Below, piece by piece: positions 46,004 through 60,729 of a stretch of DNA of 64,000 bases. Origin of the DNA: Amoebidium appalachense (taxonomy: Eukaryota > Ichthyosporea). Each line of letters begins with the position of its first letter. Within the stretch, counting starts at the first letter, position 1. The DNA is taken from assembly GCA_963693365.1 (NCBI GenBank), contig CAVNZM010000005.1, positions 11,222,001 to 11,286,000 of the forward strand. Direction: 5' to 3'. Both the position numbers and the translations under genes were made by a program. The notes beneath the pieces were generated by a model. The model worked only from the letters and a program-made list of their open reading frames with translations, was not told where the DNA came from and ran no database searches.

Positions 46004-49000
46004 ATGGCCGCTGCTGACCACGTCGTGATCACGATTAAGTCGGAAATGGCCCTTGAGATGAACGAAGCTGAGAACAGCATGATGGACGGCTTCTGCCTGG
46101 CTACCGACACCCATGGCAAGAAATGGGCTCTTAAGCGTGACCAGGCCGACGGGGTGCCCCTGCAAAACCAGGAGGGCCACGGCACAAGCAAGCTGAGGTG
46201 CGAATATGACGTCATTGCGGCGCTGCCCTCCCATCCCAACCTGCTGCTGCCGCGGTCGTGTGGACACTACCGGTCGAACAATGCCGAACTGGGCGACGAG
46301 CAAAACATGGTGGGTGTTGGTTGAATGCTTGATTTGCCTGGGGTGTTAGTAAAATGGTGGAAATGGGTGGCATAGGGTTTGTGCCAGTTGGAAATGGATG
46401 GGCATTTTGGGACCTTTGGGCACATCATGGCGCCACTTGCCTTGCATGAACGTTAACCGTGGCCTGTTGGAACATGAACAATTCTGTGAGACAGGCAAAG
46501 ATGAGTAGGAACCGGCAATGCTGTGCGCTTCAGACGTGCAGTTTGTGCGGTAGACCTGCTGGCCGCATCATAACGTTGAACAGTTTAGGGTTCATAATAT
46601 TCTCCTTTTTTCCACTTCAACTGTAATACTGTCATCAAATGTGCATACTGTACCTCCACAGACCACGTGCACCCCAACACAACCTCCATTCCTCCATTTC
46701 AGGTTCCCGAACCATCTCATCTTAACCCATTCGTTCGAATTCTCGTTCTAATTCATATGAACAGCCTGAGGTCTTACTTAGCCACTAAGTGCTCTACCTC
46801 TTTAAAATTTTCGTCCATCGATCTCTCGCAGCATGCAAGAAGCTTAAGTTCCTCGTTGGACATCTGTTGCTACCTGGCCAACCATATTGCCGGCCTTGAA
46901 GACAAGGGGGTGGGCATGGATGAAGCTAAGGCCCTCACGGAGGTTGAAATGTTCAAGTTGCTGCGACAGACAGCAGAGGGCCTTGCCTACCTGCACGAAC
47001 ACGGGGTGGCCCATATGGACATCAACGTCACCACCATTGCTGTGGGCAGGGAGGAGGACGGCACGTGTACGGTCAAGGCAAAACTGACCGGGTTTGGCCT
47101 GGCCGAGGGCGGGGGGCGGCATTTTGCGCGGTGCGACCCCAACAGGCATTCTCTGATGTCGCCCGCAGAGCAGGCGGCATGTAAGGCGGGGGTGGCTCAC
47201 GAGGTCGACGGCACCAAGTGCGACGTGTGGAGGTTTGGCAATAATATTGTCACGTTTCGCTGCTCTATTGCCTTGCCGTGGATTTCAACAAGGTTTTGGC
47301 CTCCTGCGACTACATCCCTTTCCCCGAAGGGGACACCCCGTGCTGCAACGATTACCCCGACACCTACTACCAGCACACCCCCGTCGAAGAGACCATAAAA
47401 TTCAACGAGCAGCCCGCCATGTGCCACCGCTTGTCACCCGACGTGCGCGGTCTCCTGGAGGGGTGCTTTCATTTGGAAACCACGGCCCGGTTTTCAGCCG
47501 ATGACGTCATCAACTCCCTCGACACCATCATCGCTCGACTTAAGAGTGAGCACAGGACCCTTCCAGAAGCATCCAGACTGTCGGAGCAGGCGGAGGAGAC
47601 GGTGGTGGCCATGCAGAGTGTCGTGGAAAGAGCCCAGGCGTTGGTCGGTTTGGTGGCTGGGCGGATGGACTGTGCTAAGCTCAAGGAGCAGCTGAGGGCT
47701 TTGGCGGAGGCACTCAATGCGGCTGCACTCAGAGTCTGCGATACATTGGGTGTGGAGTATGTATCCCCTCCCCCCCCCTCCCCACCCCTCCCCCTCCCCC
47801 CGCCCTTCCCGGGCCTGTAAAGAAAACATGTGTATATAACAGAGAAAAAGACATCAAGAAGAAGAAGAAGGAGAAGGAAAAGAAAAAAAACGAGAAGAAG
47901 AATCTGCGAAGCTTGGAAGGGGAGAGAAAGAATATTTAATGGGAGAAAAAAAAGGTGCCAGCCAGGAAACACAATAACAAACAAAAAAAATGAATGAGAT
48001 AAACATTGTAGCTTAACGAGAACAGTCACAGAAGAAAGTTTTAACAAATGAACGGCTGGGATGGGGAAGAACTCGAAACACGTGGAGCAAACTTGCCCAT
48101 TGAAAATACAGATATAGCGAAGGACAGTGCCCCAGCGCCAAAACAAGTTTGGGGAGGGGGGGGGGGGGGGGGGGGGGTTTGTTAAACAAACAGGGACTTT
48201 TAAAGTTAATAAACGTTTATAGAGTATTGCAATTGCAAAAGAGTATAACTATACATCAGATGGACAGGAATATGAAATTTCATTGAATTCCAGACATAAT
48301 TCCGGTCGGTGACAATGAAGGAAAAAATGGACGGGGTGCATCTTTCAAATTCCGTTTTTATCTTCACCCCTTTTAGCTGATACTGACCAATCAAATTCCC
48401 TCCCAACAGCCCCGAAAAAAATTCCTGAGCTCGTGGTGAATGATGTCGACAAGCAAATTCCAACCCCACCCCAGCCCACACCCACCCCCCCACCATCCCT
48501 GCCAGAGCGGTCAAGGTGGGTGGCCCCTCTCCTCCCCTACCCCAAACAGACATATATATACACAGGCACCCACATGTTAGTTAAGAAAGAAAAAAAAAGT
48601 ACCCACACGTCAGCCACGCAAAAACAAATCCACACACACTATGCAGTCAAGCAAATGCAAAAACCAGGTCACAATCATTCAAGCAAAAACCAGAGCACCC
48701 ATTTGTTGTTCATTGTAATACTGTATACCTCAACCAAGGTTGGATTGAAACCTGAATCACCCACACGTCAAGGTCAAGCAAATGCAAAACACCATGTAGA
48801 TTAGCACCAGCAAAACCAAAGCCTTCCATTCGTTAGTCCAGGAAAAATATAAAGCAACCACACTTATAACAAAACCCAAAGCACCCACATTTCAATTAAG
48901 CAAAATTCAAAGCACCCACATTTCAATCAAGCAAAATTCAAAGCACCCACACGCGTCAGTCAAGCAACAAAATGGACATTGGCTTGATTGAACGTACATC

Positions 49001-50536
49001 CACACACGCTGGCGCGCACACAAACCTCACCTACTCACTCATTCTCCTATCCGCTCACACATCACTAAGACCAATCCATACCTAGAAAAAAACATATAAG
49101 GAGAAGGGGAGGGGGGGGGGGGGGTTGTATAGCATCTTCCTCTTCCTGACATCAAGCAATAAAATTGCTCCCTGCAGCCCAGAAGGCAGTCCTGCACTCC
49201 CATTGGGCGGCAATCAGCAAACCCATTCGCCACACCAAGCCAACCCGGCTCTCCCGCCAGCAATGTCAGAAGAAACGAGGTGGGTGACCCCGTTACTCCT
49301 GAACCCAACAAACATCTGCACAAAAACAAGGGAAGAACCCACTAAGCATCATGCAAAAACCAAACCACCCACATGCCAGTCAAGCAAAAACCTGGCAGCC
49401 ATTCGTTGTACGTTGTTCAAGCAAAACCAACACCCGTGGTTTCTGGTTCAAGCAAAAAAATATAACCACACATTCCTTGTAAACCCACACACATGTTCTT
49501 GTTCAAGCAAAACGAGATACACCTGAGGTATTGTTCAAGCAAAACGAAATTACACAGTCGTTGTTCAGGCAAAACCAACACCCCTATTCTTTCAACAGTA
49601 CAAGCAAAAACAAGATACACCTACAATTTGTCCAAGCAAAAACCACACACCTAGTGTTTGTTCAAGCAAATACCAATTCACACATTCGTTGTTCAAGCAA
49701 AACCTACAGACCGATTTTTGTTAAAGCAAAAAAAAACAAGACACCTATACTTCGTTCAAAAAAAAAAACGAAACTACACATTCGTTGTCCAAGCAAAAAC
49801 CACACGTCTATGCTGCTTTGTTCAAACAAAACCAAATCACACCTATTCTTTGTTCACGCTAAACTGAAATCACACATTCTCGTTCAAGCAAAACCCACAC
49901 ACACATTCTTTGTTCAAGCAAAAACGAAACACGCTTTATTCTTTGTTCAGGCAGACCCAAAATCACAGATTCGTTGTTCAAGCAAAATCCACACACCTTT
50001 TCTTTGTTCAAGAACAACGAAATAGACCTATTCTTTGTTCAAGCAAAAACTGAGTCACACATTCCTGTTCAAGCAAAAGCAACATACTGATTCTTTGTTC
50101 GAGCAAAACGAAATGCACGTATTCGTTGTTCAAGCAGCAACCAAGGCACCCACACGGCAGTCAAGCAAAATATGAACGGGATTATGATGGTGTTCTGTAC
50201 CCACTTCACCCACTTACCTCAAAGACGACCTCCCCCCCCCCCCCCCCCCCCCCCCCCCTCTCTCTCCTCCCCCCTCTCCGACCATACAAACACACACAAG
50301 GATAGTATAAACCAAAAGGAAAGAAAGAGATATGTTTTTTGGTTAATTTCTTTTAAGGCAAACATACCTATCCCCACATGATCATTCCCTCCCAACTTAC
50401 ACTCAGCTAATCCCCTCCCCCCCCCCCCCCCCCTCAGCCACCCCCCCCCCCTCCTCCCGCGCAATCCCTCCCCACAATGCACACACACTCACACTCCGCC
50501 TCTCCGTTAATGCACCTCTTCCCCCTTCAACCCCCA

Positions 50537-50577
<41 letters not shown>

Positions 50578-51193
50578 AAAAAAAAAACCAAGCAGGTGCC
50601 AGCTGCACGGTCAGGTGCAAGAACTAGCCAATCACCTCGAGCGCATCAAGGCACACGCCAGCCAATGGGAACGTCTCGAGCATGAAGAGCCGAGCAATCT
50701 GATTGGTCAACGCAACAAGTCTGCATTGGTCGAGGATGAGGTGAAGCAGATGAAAGGGCAGCTGGGCATCATTCGGCCCATGTGTGAGGCATCATGGTGG
50801 AGCACAATGTGAGTGAAATTTCACTGCTGGCAAAGAACCCCCACTATCCCCCCCTATGCATGTTACGGATGTGCCTTTGCAGACATGCACATCCGTTAGA
50901 CCAGTAGTTTGAGTCTATTTTGTTCAAAGACATGCAGCAAAACACACCAGCCGCAGAAAAAGGAACAAGGAAATGAAATTGGGGATGGACGAGACTATAA
51001 ACGAGTTATCATTAATATTCGTGGTGCTATTGATATGTTTGGTAAATGTTGGTAAATGACTAACAGCTCGTTCTCTCCCCACTTCAACCTCTCTCTATCC
51101 CCCCCCCCCCCCCCCCCCTTTCGTGGCGTGCACCATTCTTATTTGTTCTCCAGCCCTTTTCCCCGAGCACAGGTTCGCACATGCACTTAACCA

Positions 51194-51224
<31 letters not shown>

Positions 51225-51256
51225 GCGCGCCCACACACACACACACACGCACACAC

Positions 51257-51319
<63 letters not shown>

Positions 51320-52078
51320 CGCGTGTATGCCGTGCATGGCGCTCTCAACCAGCACACGAGCATGCCCCATGCCGGGCTCCAAGGGGCCTTTGACCTCACT
51401 GCTGCCCTCAGCCCCAACGTCAGAGACATGTTGGCCGAACTGACGTATGTTCTCTCCCTGAAGAAAAAAGAGAGAAAAGAAATGAAGGAAAAAACCAAAG
51501 GAAAGAAAGGGGGAGAAAAAAAGAAGAAAAACCACTGAGGGGGGATGTGTGTTTGGGTATGGGGGGGAGGGGGGGGGGGGGGGGGGGGAAGGGGGTAGTA
51601 GAAAACCCGCTGAGCCCCCCCCCAGACATGCAGAAGGCAACGATGGCTAAGTGCACTTTGGGGCAACAAGTTACCTGCCTGCATTCCCGTGTCTCTCTTA
51701 TACCCAAAACCATCTCCTCCCTCCACCCTCCCCCCCCCCCCCCCCCCCCCCGGCCCCTTTTCTCTCCCCCTGCCCTCCCCTGCCCTCCCCTCCCTCTGGT
51801 CGGCTTGCCAGTGTTGCTACCCATTTGTTTGTGGGATATTGGACCGGGGGGGGGGGGGGGGGGGGGGCTGTAAGGGAAGGGAAGGAAAGGAGGAGAAGGG
51901 AAAACAGGTAAGTGGTGTGTTGTCTTTAAGGCCTATTGGGGTGTTCTGTTGGCCAATGGCACACAGACCGCTACCAGCCGGCAGTGATGATTGGGCGGAG
52001 GGAGACGAGGAGACAGCCCTCGGCACCGTGTGTGCACCCGCCACGGTGGAGGCTGTGTGCACAACGCCAAACCCCTAG
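46004..52078 (+). CDS. Protein kinase-like protein, probable pseudokinase, with coiled-coil C-terminal part (8 or 9 exons)
   Basis: Exons: 46004-46309, 46832-47248, 47293-47749, 48410-48515, 49178-49279, 50596-50808, 51319-51444, 51967-52078, 612 aa if the 44-base gap at 47249-47292 is an intron. Kinase landmarks: WALKRD (beta-3 Lys, K44), CEYDVIAAL (alpha-C Glu, E67), LAYLHEHGVAHMDINVTT, KCDVWRFG, LSPDVRGLLEGCF. No glycine-rich loop is visible. HRD is HMD, the following Lys and Asn are Asn167 and Thr170, and DFG is GFG (G189), so phosphotransfer is unlikely and a scaffold role is inferred. After the kinase domain come helical sequence (LKEQLRALAEALNAAALR), Pro-rich exons and a coiled-coil-like exon (QVQELANHLERIKAH). 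All junctions from 47749 onward are phase consistent. The last exon ends at TAG; it may be skipped in favour of exons from 53108. Confidence 0.75.
48590..50170. repeat. TTCAAGCAAAA minisatellite across two introns
   Basis: From about 49410 a unit of roughly 30 to 40 bases, TTGTTCAAGCAAAAC followed by a variable 15-20 bases such as GAAATACACATTC, repeats some 20 times. An older form (GTCAAGCAAAA, AAAGCACCCACATTTCAATC) occupies 48590-48990 in the preceding intron and 49350-49400. The repeats flank, but do not enter, the exon at 49178-49279. Confidence 0.88.
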
Positions 52079-52639
52079 CCCCCCCCCTCCCTCCCTCCTT
52101 CCCCCCCAGTCTCCCCTCCTTCCTCCCCCCTCCCTCCCCCCCCCCCCTAACTGGGGTTTCTTTCCTCTTCTCTTCTTTTTTGTAAGTATCCGTGCTCCAA
52201 GCCTCCCCTCTCCCCCCCTCCCCCCTCCCCCCCCCAACCACCTCACCACCACACACACAAACACACACAAACACATACCCTTTTTCGGCTCCTCTCTCCC
52301 CTGTGGCATGTCTCTTTCGGGTTGAAGTCCCTCTGATCATCTTATTGAACCCCCTCTCACCTTGCCCGGTTGGCTACAAGTAGATTGTGCAAGTCCTATC
52401 TGTGGTGGTTGGAAGACTGTGTTCTGATTGGCTGATTCCAACCAGATTGGTGTCTGCTGAGAGCATGTCCAGCCCAGCAACCAATCAAAATAAGGCACAT
52501 GAGAGCATGGGCTCGGCTGCCGCCATTCAAGTCCAGCCCCCAAGGTAGCACATATGATGCTTTTGTCCCGTATTGAAAATAGCCCCCCATTTAGGCATCC
52601 ACCCACCTAGCCAGCATTGCCTGCAAACATATGTGACAC

Positions 52640-52689
52640 AGGCAAGAGCACAAGAGTGCGCCCATACACACGCACACACCGTGTCGCGC

Positions 52690-52738
<49 letters not shown>

Positions 52739-52950
52739 ACACACACACACACACACAGGCACAGGCACACTCACACACCGGCGCACTCACACACGCACAC
52801 ACACACACACACACACCGTGACGCACACGCACACCCTTACGCACACACACACGCACATCCCGGGGGGGGGGGGGGGGGGGAGGGGGGGGGGGAGGGGGGG
52901 GCTATAATGGATTCAATATATTGTTACATGCACACACACACATACGCATG

Positions 52951-52982
<32 letters not shown>

Positions 52983-52990
52983 CTCTCTTT

Positions 52991-53088
<98 letters not shown>

Positions 53089-53100
53089 CCCCTGCACCTA
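52640..53100. repeat. (CA)n, G-run and (CT)n compound repeats
   Basis: CA-rich tracts at 52690-52860, G runs at 52862-52900, a further CA tract at 52940-52978 and about 45 CT units at 52997-53085 precede the acidic exon at 53108. Confidence 0.9.
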
Positions 53101-53107
53101 CCCCCAG

Positions 53108-55782
<2,675 letters not shown>

Positions 55783-55960
55783 CTGCAGCGCTCCACCTGC
55801 AAGCAATAACTTGCAGGGGGCCATATCCGGGGCTCTGTGTGAGCCAATGGGTCCGTGGCCCATTTGGGTGACGGCGGGTGGTGGGACTCTTCTGCCTTTC
55901 TTTTTCGCTTTGGTGGTCCGTCTCTCCTCTCTATCCCTGCTTCGTGTGCTGTGTCTGTGT

Positions 55961-55993
<33 letters not shown>

Positions 55994-56198
55994 CTCGTGT
56001 CTGTGTGTGGTGCCTTTGTGTCTGCATCTTGAATGTACACTGCTGGCTCCCACTACACACACACCCCGCTGGGTGCACTTAGGGCCCACCCACATGCATG
56101 ACACCCTAGAGCACACACACACACACACCACTAGGTGCATATGCCTCCACGCCCCATGCACATGCTCGTGCACGCCACATGCATTACACGCCTGCCCA

Positions 56199-56300
56199 CC
56201 CACATGCACATGCACATGCACATGCACATGCACATGCACATGCACATGCACATGCACATGCACATGCACATGCACATGCACATGCACATGCACATGCACA
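56199..56300. repeat. (ACATGC)n hexanucleotide repeat
   Basis: About 16 nearly perfect ACATGC units, giving a Met-His or Ala-His alternating translation with no sign of real coding. A short (TGCC)n tract lies at 55968-55992. Confidence 0.93.
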
Positions 56301-56979
56301 CCCACGGCCCACCCCCCCCTTGCTTTTTCTTTTTCCGTCCCCCCCGTCACGATCCCACCGGTGTGGCCCGGAGGCGCAGCCCTCTGCCGGGAGGGGACCC
56401 ATCACCCCAGACTATCACCCAGAGGGCAAGGCCCCTGGAGGGTATAGGGGGTTGGTTGGCACCGCTGCAGCTAAGGCTGGTGATGGTAGGATGCCCCCCC
56501 TCCCTCCCCCCTCCCCCTCCCCCTCCCCCCCCCTCCCCTCCCTCCCCCCCTCCCCTCCCCTCCCCCCCCCCTCCCCTCCCCTCCCCCCAACCCCCCTTTT
56601 TTTATCTTCCACCCCACCCCATTTGCCCCATCACATTGATTTACTATGGGTAATATTTTGTCCTTTTCCCCATTGCCCAACGAAAACTAAGACAGAAGGA
56701 TGTCGATGTGTTTCACTATCCCACGTGCATTATCTCCCTCCCCTTCTGTGCCTGACATGCAGCCAATGAAATGGATGTGGCAGGGCACGTGCTCTGTGTG
56801 GGGCCAAGATGTCTCTGGCTGTGTGCATGGGGGGAGGATGGGCTCTTGCTGCTGGGGGGGGGGGGGGGTCTGCTTAAAGGCTTTTGTGCAGAGTAAAAGG
56901 ATAAGAATCTAACCCCTCTATGATCTGCAACCACGTTCCCCATCCTCTCTGTAGAAGACACACAAACACACACACACAC

Positions 56980-57057
<78 letters not shown>

Positions 57058-57959
57058 ACCAATGTCGTGTGGAGGTGCAGGACCCTTCGTAGGTGGTGTG
57101 GAGGGCTGCTCTCAACCCTTAGCCTAGCCGGTGTGTGCCCTTTTCCGAATGCCCCCCCCCCCCCCCCCCCCCCTCCCCCCCTTCCTCCTCACCCACAAAC
57201 ACACCCACACACACCCACACACACACACACCTGCTCCCCCCTCTTGCCCGGCGCTTTCTGGCTCTCCCCCCTTTTTGTGTTTATGCTTGTGTGAACAAAG
57301 AAAGACCGAGGCAGGGGAAGGAGCCACCGGGAGCGGTGACACGAGAATGGGACGGAAGAGGCGGGAGGGTGGGGGGTGGGGGGGGGGGGGGGGAGGGGGG
57401 GAGGGGGGAGGGGGGGCGACAACCCCACGTAAATTTATATTGCAAAAAAATTCAGGATAGTTTCTGACTTAGATTTTGGGGTGCAGGGTCAGACCAAGGG
57501 CGGTCGGAAAGATGATGTATCGGAGGATCATGATTGGTGGAGGCGTGCAAATGGAAAGCAAAGGAGGAGACGGTTGGCAGTGTTTTAATTGGCTGGAGGA
57601 ATCTGGGAGGAAAATTTGTATTGGTGAATTAAGTAGGGCATAGCAACCGCTTATAAGGGGGAAGGTTCGTGAAAGCCTGGCCATGGTGCTATGCTTTGAT
57701 CTTTCGTCTGTTTCTTTTCTGGTTTGCCCATATGGATTAGCAACTATGAAGCTACATCATAGTGAATGGCGCCTTTATTTGGGAACTGTAAGCCCCTGCA
57801 AGGAGAAAACCAATTAGGAAAAACTATACGCCAGCTTCCGTTTGTGTGTTTATATATACGTACGAAATCTTTCTTATTGGGTTTGCAGCGCAATTAGAAA
57901 CTCTTTTTTTTTTTTTTTTTTTTTTGGGGGGGGGGGGGGGGGGGGACTGGGTGATTTAA

Positions 57960-58400
57960 GTCCCAATCACTCGTGTGTGTACACAAGCGTGCATATGTAG
58001 ACTATAAATAACGCTTTGTGTGTAGTGTAGATTCGATAAAAAAAGAACATAAAAAAACTAAAAAGAGTTTTTAAATAGGGGGGGGGGAACTGGATTATCA
58101 TGTGGTAACTCGTGTATATGTAAACTTTAAATAGTGTCTTATGTGTAGTGTAGATTCGATAAAAAAATAAAAGTAAAAAGTGAAAATAAAAAAGATGAAA
58201 AAAAGGGTGAAAACCGGGCGATGTACATCGCAGTAACTCGTGTGTATAGAATTGGGGATATGTAGGCTATAATAGCAACGCCGTGTGTGTATTACAATGT
58301 ATATTCGATAAATATAATATATATAAAATAAATAAAAATAAAATGATGATATTAAAATAGAAAACCGGGTGTACTGGTGTAAGTAGATTCGATATCATTG
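57960..58400. repeat. Diverged tandem repeat of about 130 bases, 3-4 copies
   Basis: Each unit contains AACTCGTGTGTATA, a TAT(G)TAGACTATAA-like segment, GTGTAGATTCGATAAA and an A-rich stretch, then G-rich or GAAAACCGGGTG sequence. Copies start near 57965, 58105, 58230 and 58370, with strong divergence between them. Confidence 0.78.
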
Positions 58401-58532
58401 AATGAGTGCAAAAGTGGTCAATAGATAGAGCACTGGGTAAAAACCTAAAAATGAAGACTATTTGCTTGAAGTTCCTGAGTCAGCCCATGTGCACCTGTCT
58501 GCTTCCACGTGTTCATGTTGCTGGCAATGAAT

Positions 58533-58592
<60 letters not shown>

Positions 58593-58680
58593 TGTGTGTG
58601 TGTGTGTGTGTGTGTACATGTGTATGTGGTTGTGTATGTGTGTGCATCATGCTCTTATTATGTGTGCACGTGTGTGTGTA

Positions 58681-58720
<40 letters not shown>

Positions 58721-59007
58721 TCTGTGTGTCTGTGTTTCTCTCTCTGTGTGTGTCTGTGTGTTTGTGTGTGTCTGTGTGTGTGTGTGTGTGTGCATGCATC
58801 CATCGTCGGTATGTAGGTCACGGGTTCGAACAAAGTGGGTTTGCGTATGTGAGTGACGGCCGGGTAGGTGCAGTGGTTACCGTATTTCGGGTAGGCTGCA
58901 AGTGATGCCACCGTGGGTGTGTTGGGCCGCATGAAGGAAAGGGCAGACCGGGTCCTCGAGGGTGGATGGAAATAGAAGGAGGGGGGTGGGGGGGGGGGGG
59001 GGGGGGG

Positions 59008-59125
59008 TTGAATGTGTCTCAGAGTGCGAAGTACACATTCACAACGGATCACACAATGCAGAGCCTCAAACCACACATAAAAGAGTATGCATAGTAAGCA
59101 GAGCCCATCATTAGGCCGGAGGGAG
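59008..59125 (+). repeat. Dispersed G-bounded repeat copy
   Basis: Begins GGGGGTTGAATGTGTCTCAG, includes GCGAAGTACACATTCACAAC and AGTATGCATAGTAAGCAGAG, and ends with CCCATCATTAGGCCGGAGGG. It is preceded by a G run and followed within about 75 bases by the 66-base G run at 59198-59263. Confidence 0.8.
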
Positions 59126-59197
59126 CACGTAATCCACAGTAATAGAGTTTCGACCCACTCACGTCTTCGACGAAACCCAACTCAGTTGTGTGTGTGT

Positions 59198-59263
<66 letters not shown>
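59198..59263. repeat. 66-base G homopolymer
   Basis: Uninterrupted G run, the longest homopolymer in the window, directly after a short (GT)n. A second cluster lies at 59360-59414 with one A interruption. Confidence 0.9.
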
Positions 59264-59264
<1 letters not shown>

Positions 59265-59381
59265 ATATGAAGTTCAGTCATCACAAACTGATCAGGCCAT
59301 GTGGCTCAGAGTGAGTTTTAAGAAGTTCTTCTTTACCCCCACCGTAGGGGGGCCAGGTTTTGGGGGGGGGGGGGGGGGGGG

Positions 59382-59418
<37 letters not shown>

Positions 59419-60729
59419 AAGTCGGATGTCAAGCATGGGTTGGCTTAGTGAACGTAGCCTACGTACGGTTTGGGACAGGGGCTTGGTTCTCTCTGTGTGT
59501 TTGCATCTGTGTCTGTGTGTGGGCCGGGGTGGCCGGGCATCGAGCGGGGAAGGGGGGGGCGGGGGGAGGGGGGGGGGGGGGGGGGAGGGCAGTCAAAATG
59601 AGTTTGCGTTGTAAATGGGCCAGAATCTAAGGGAAGGCCAATCAGCACCACTAATCATTATTTGCTACCAGAACACATGTGTGCCCGTGGAGGTGCATGG
59701 TTATGTGGTGGTGCTGCCTCAGCCAAACATGCAGACACCTCACCACCCGTCACACTGCAACACTCGCATCACTCCCTTTCAACATATTGCCACAGCAATC
59801 ATTTCATGCAACGATACTGAGCATTGAGGAGCATGAGACTGAGAGTTATAATGAATGGGTGGTTCCGATGGGCAGTGGGGAACGTGATTTTGGGAAAGAA
59901 GAAGGAGAAGGGGAGATGGGGAAGGGGGGATTGGGGGAGGAGGGGAGAGGGGGGGGGAGGGGGGGGGAAGGGGGAAGACTGCAGCCTAACAACTGGATAC
60001 AACGACAGAAAAACATACAGAACATCAGAAACTTGAGTGAGCAACACGCCTACAGTAGTGTGGGCTCACACGAGTTCTATGTGTCACTGTAGCTGGGTTG
60101 TGGCAAGTGTTTCAAATTGGGTGTGTTTGGTTGTTCAGGGTGAGCAGGGAAGGGGGGAGGGAAGGGCGGAAGGAGGGGAGGGAGGGAGGGGGGGGGGGGG
60201 GGGGGGGGGGAAGGGGGGGGGGGGAAAAGTGGGGAGGGGGGAAGGTCTTGAAGGTACGCCGGGGGGGGGGGGGGGGGGGGGGGGGGCTTGGGAAGTAAAC
60301 AAAGTTGGCCATGATAGGCAGAAACATCGTATTGATATAGCATGGTTGTGTAAATCTATATCAAAGGGTGGTAACCTGCCATAATCGGTCAAATAGTCAA
60401 ACTCCATATGCCCGGTACAATTGCACCCTCCTAATCAGTGTGTACTTATTCTGATTGCATCCAATCTGCCTATTACTGGCTGTGCCTCGCCAATTCAGAC
60501 TCGTTGATTAATTTCTTTCTCCAATCGTACGCGTCCTGCCCCCTTACGACCCCCCATCCCCCCTCCCCCCCTCCCCCTCTTCTGCCCCGGGAAAGTACTA
60601 TGTACAACACCCCCCCCCCCCCCCCCAAAAAAAAAAAAAAAAAAAAAAAAACAGAAAGAAAAAAGAAAACGTGCACCTCTTTACAAGCACCATTTGAAAT
60701 AAGCCACACCCCCCAAACAACATACTGAA

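Larger units (their letters stand above)
55783..60729. other. Repeat-rich spacer between the pseudokinase region and the PL14 gene
   Basis: Contains C- and G-runs including a 66-base G run (59198-59263), (CA)n at 56965-57053, (GT)n at 58532-58618 and a dispersed-repeat copy at 59008-59125. Some open segments next to acceptors (55789-55860, 56360-56490, 57056-57095) could be further exons of the upstream gene, but phase and similarity do not settle it. Nothing between 59600 and 60729 looks coding. Confidence 0.5.

Noticed and set aside
52400-52620. Possible exon upstream of the acidic exons
   Set aside because: No pair of splice sites gives the phase 2 needed to enter the exon at 53108, and no similarity is visible.
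58400-58910. Possible tRNA or tRNA-derived element: A-box-like and GGGTTCGAA B-box-like motifs
   Set aside because: The motifs are almost 400 bases apart, separated by (GT)n, and no cloverleaf can be folded.
59615-60092. Plus-strand open frames of about 70 to 137 codons
   Set aside because: No splice context and no recognisable domain; part of the frame is a G-run translation.
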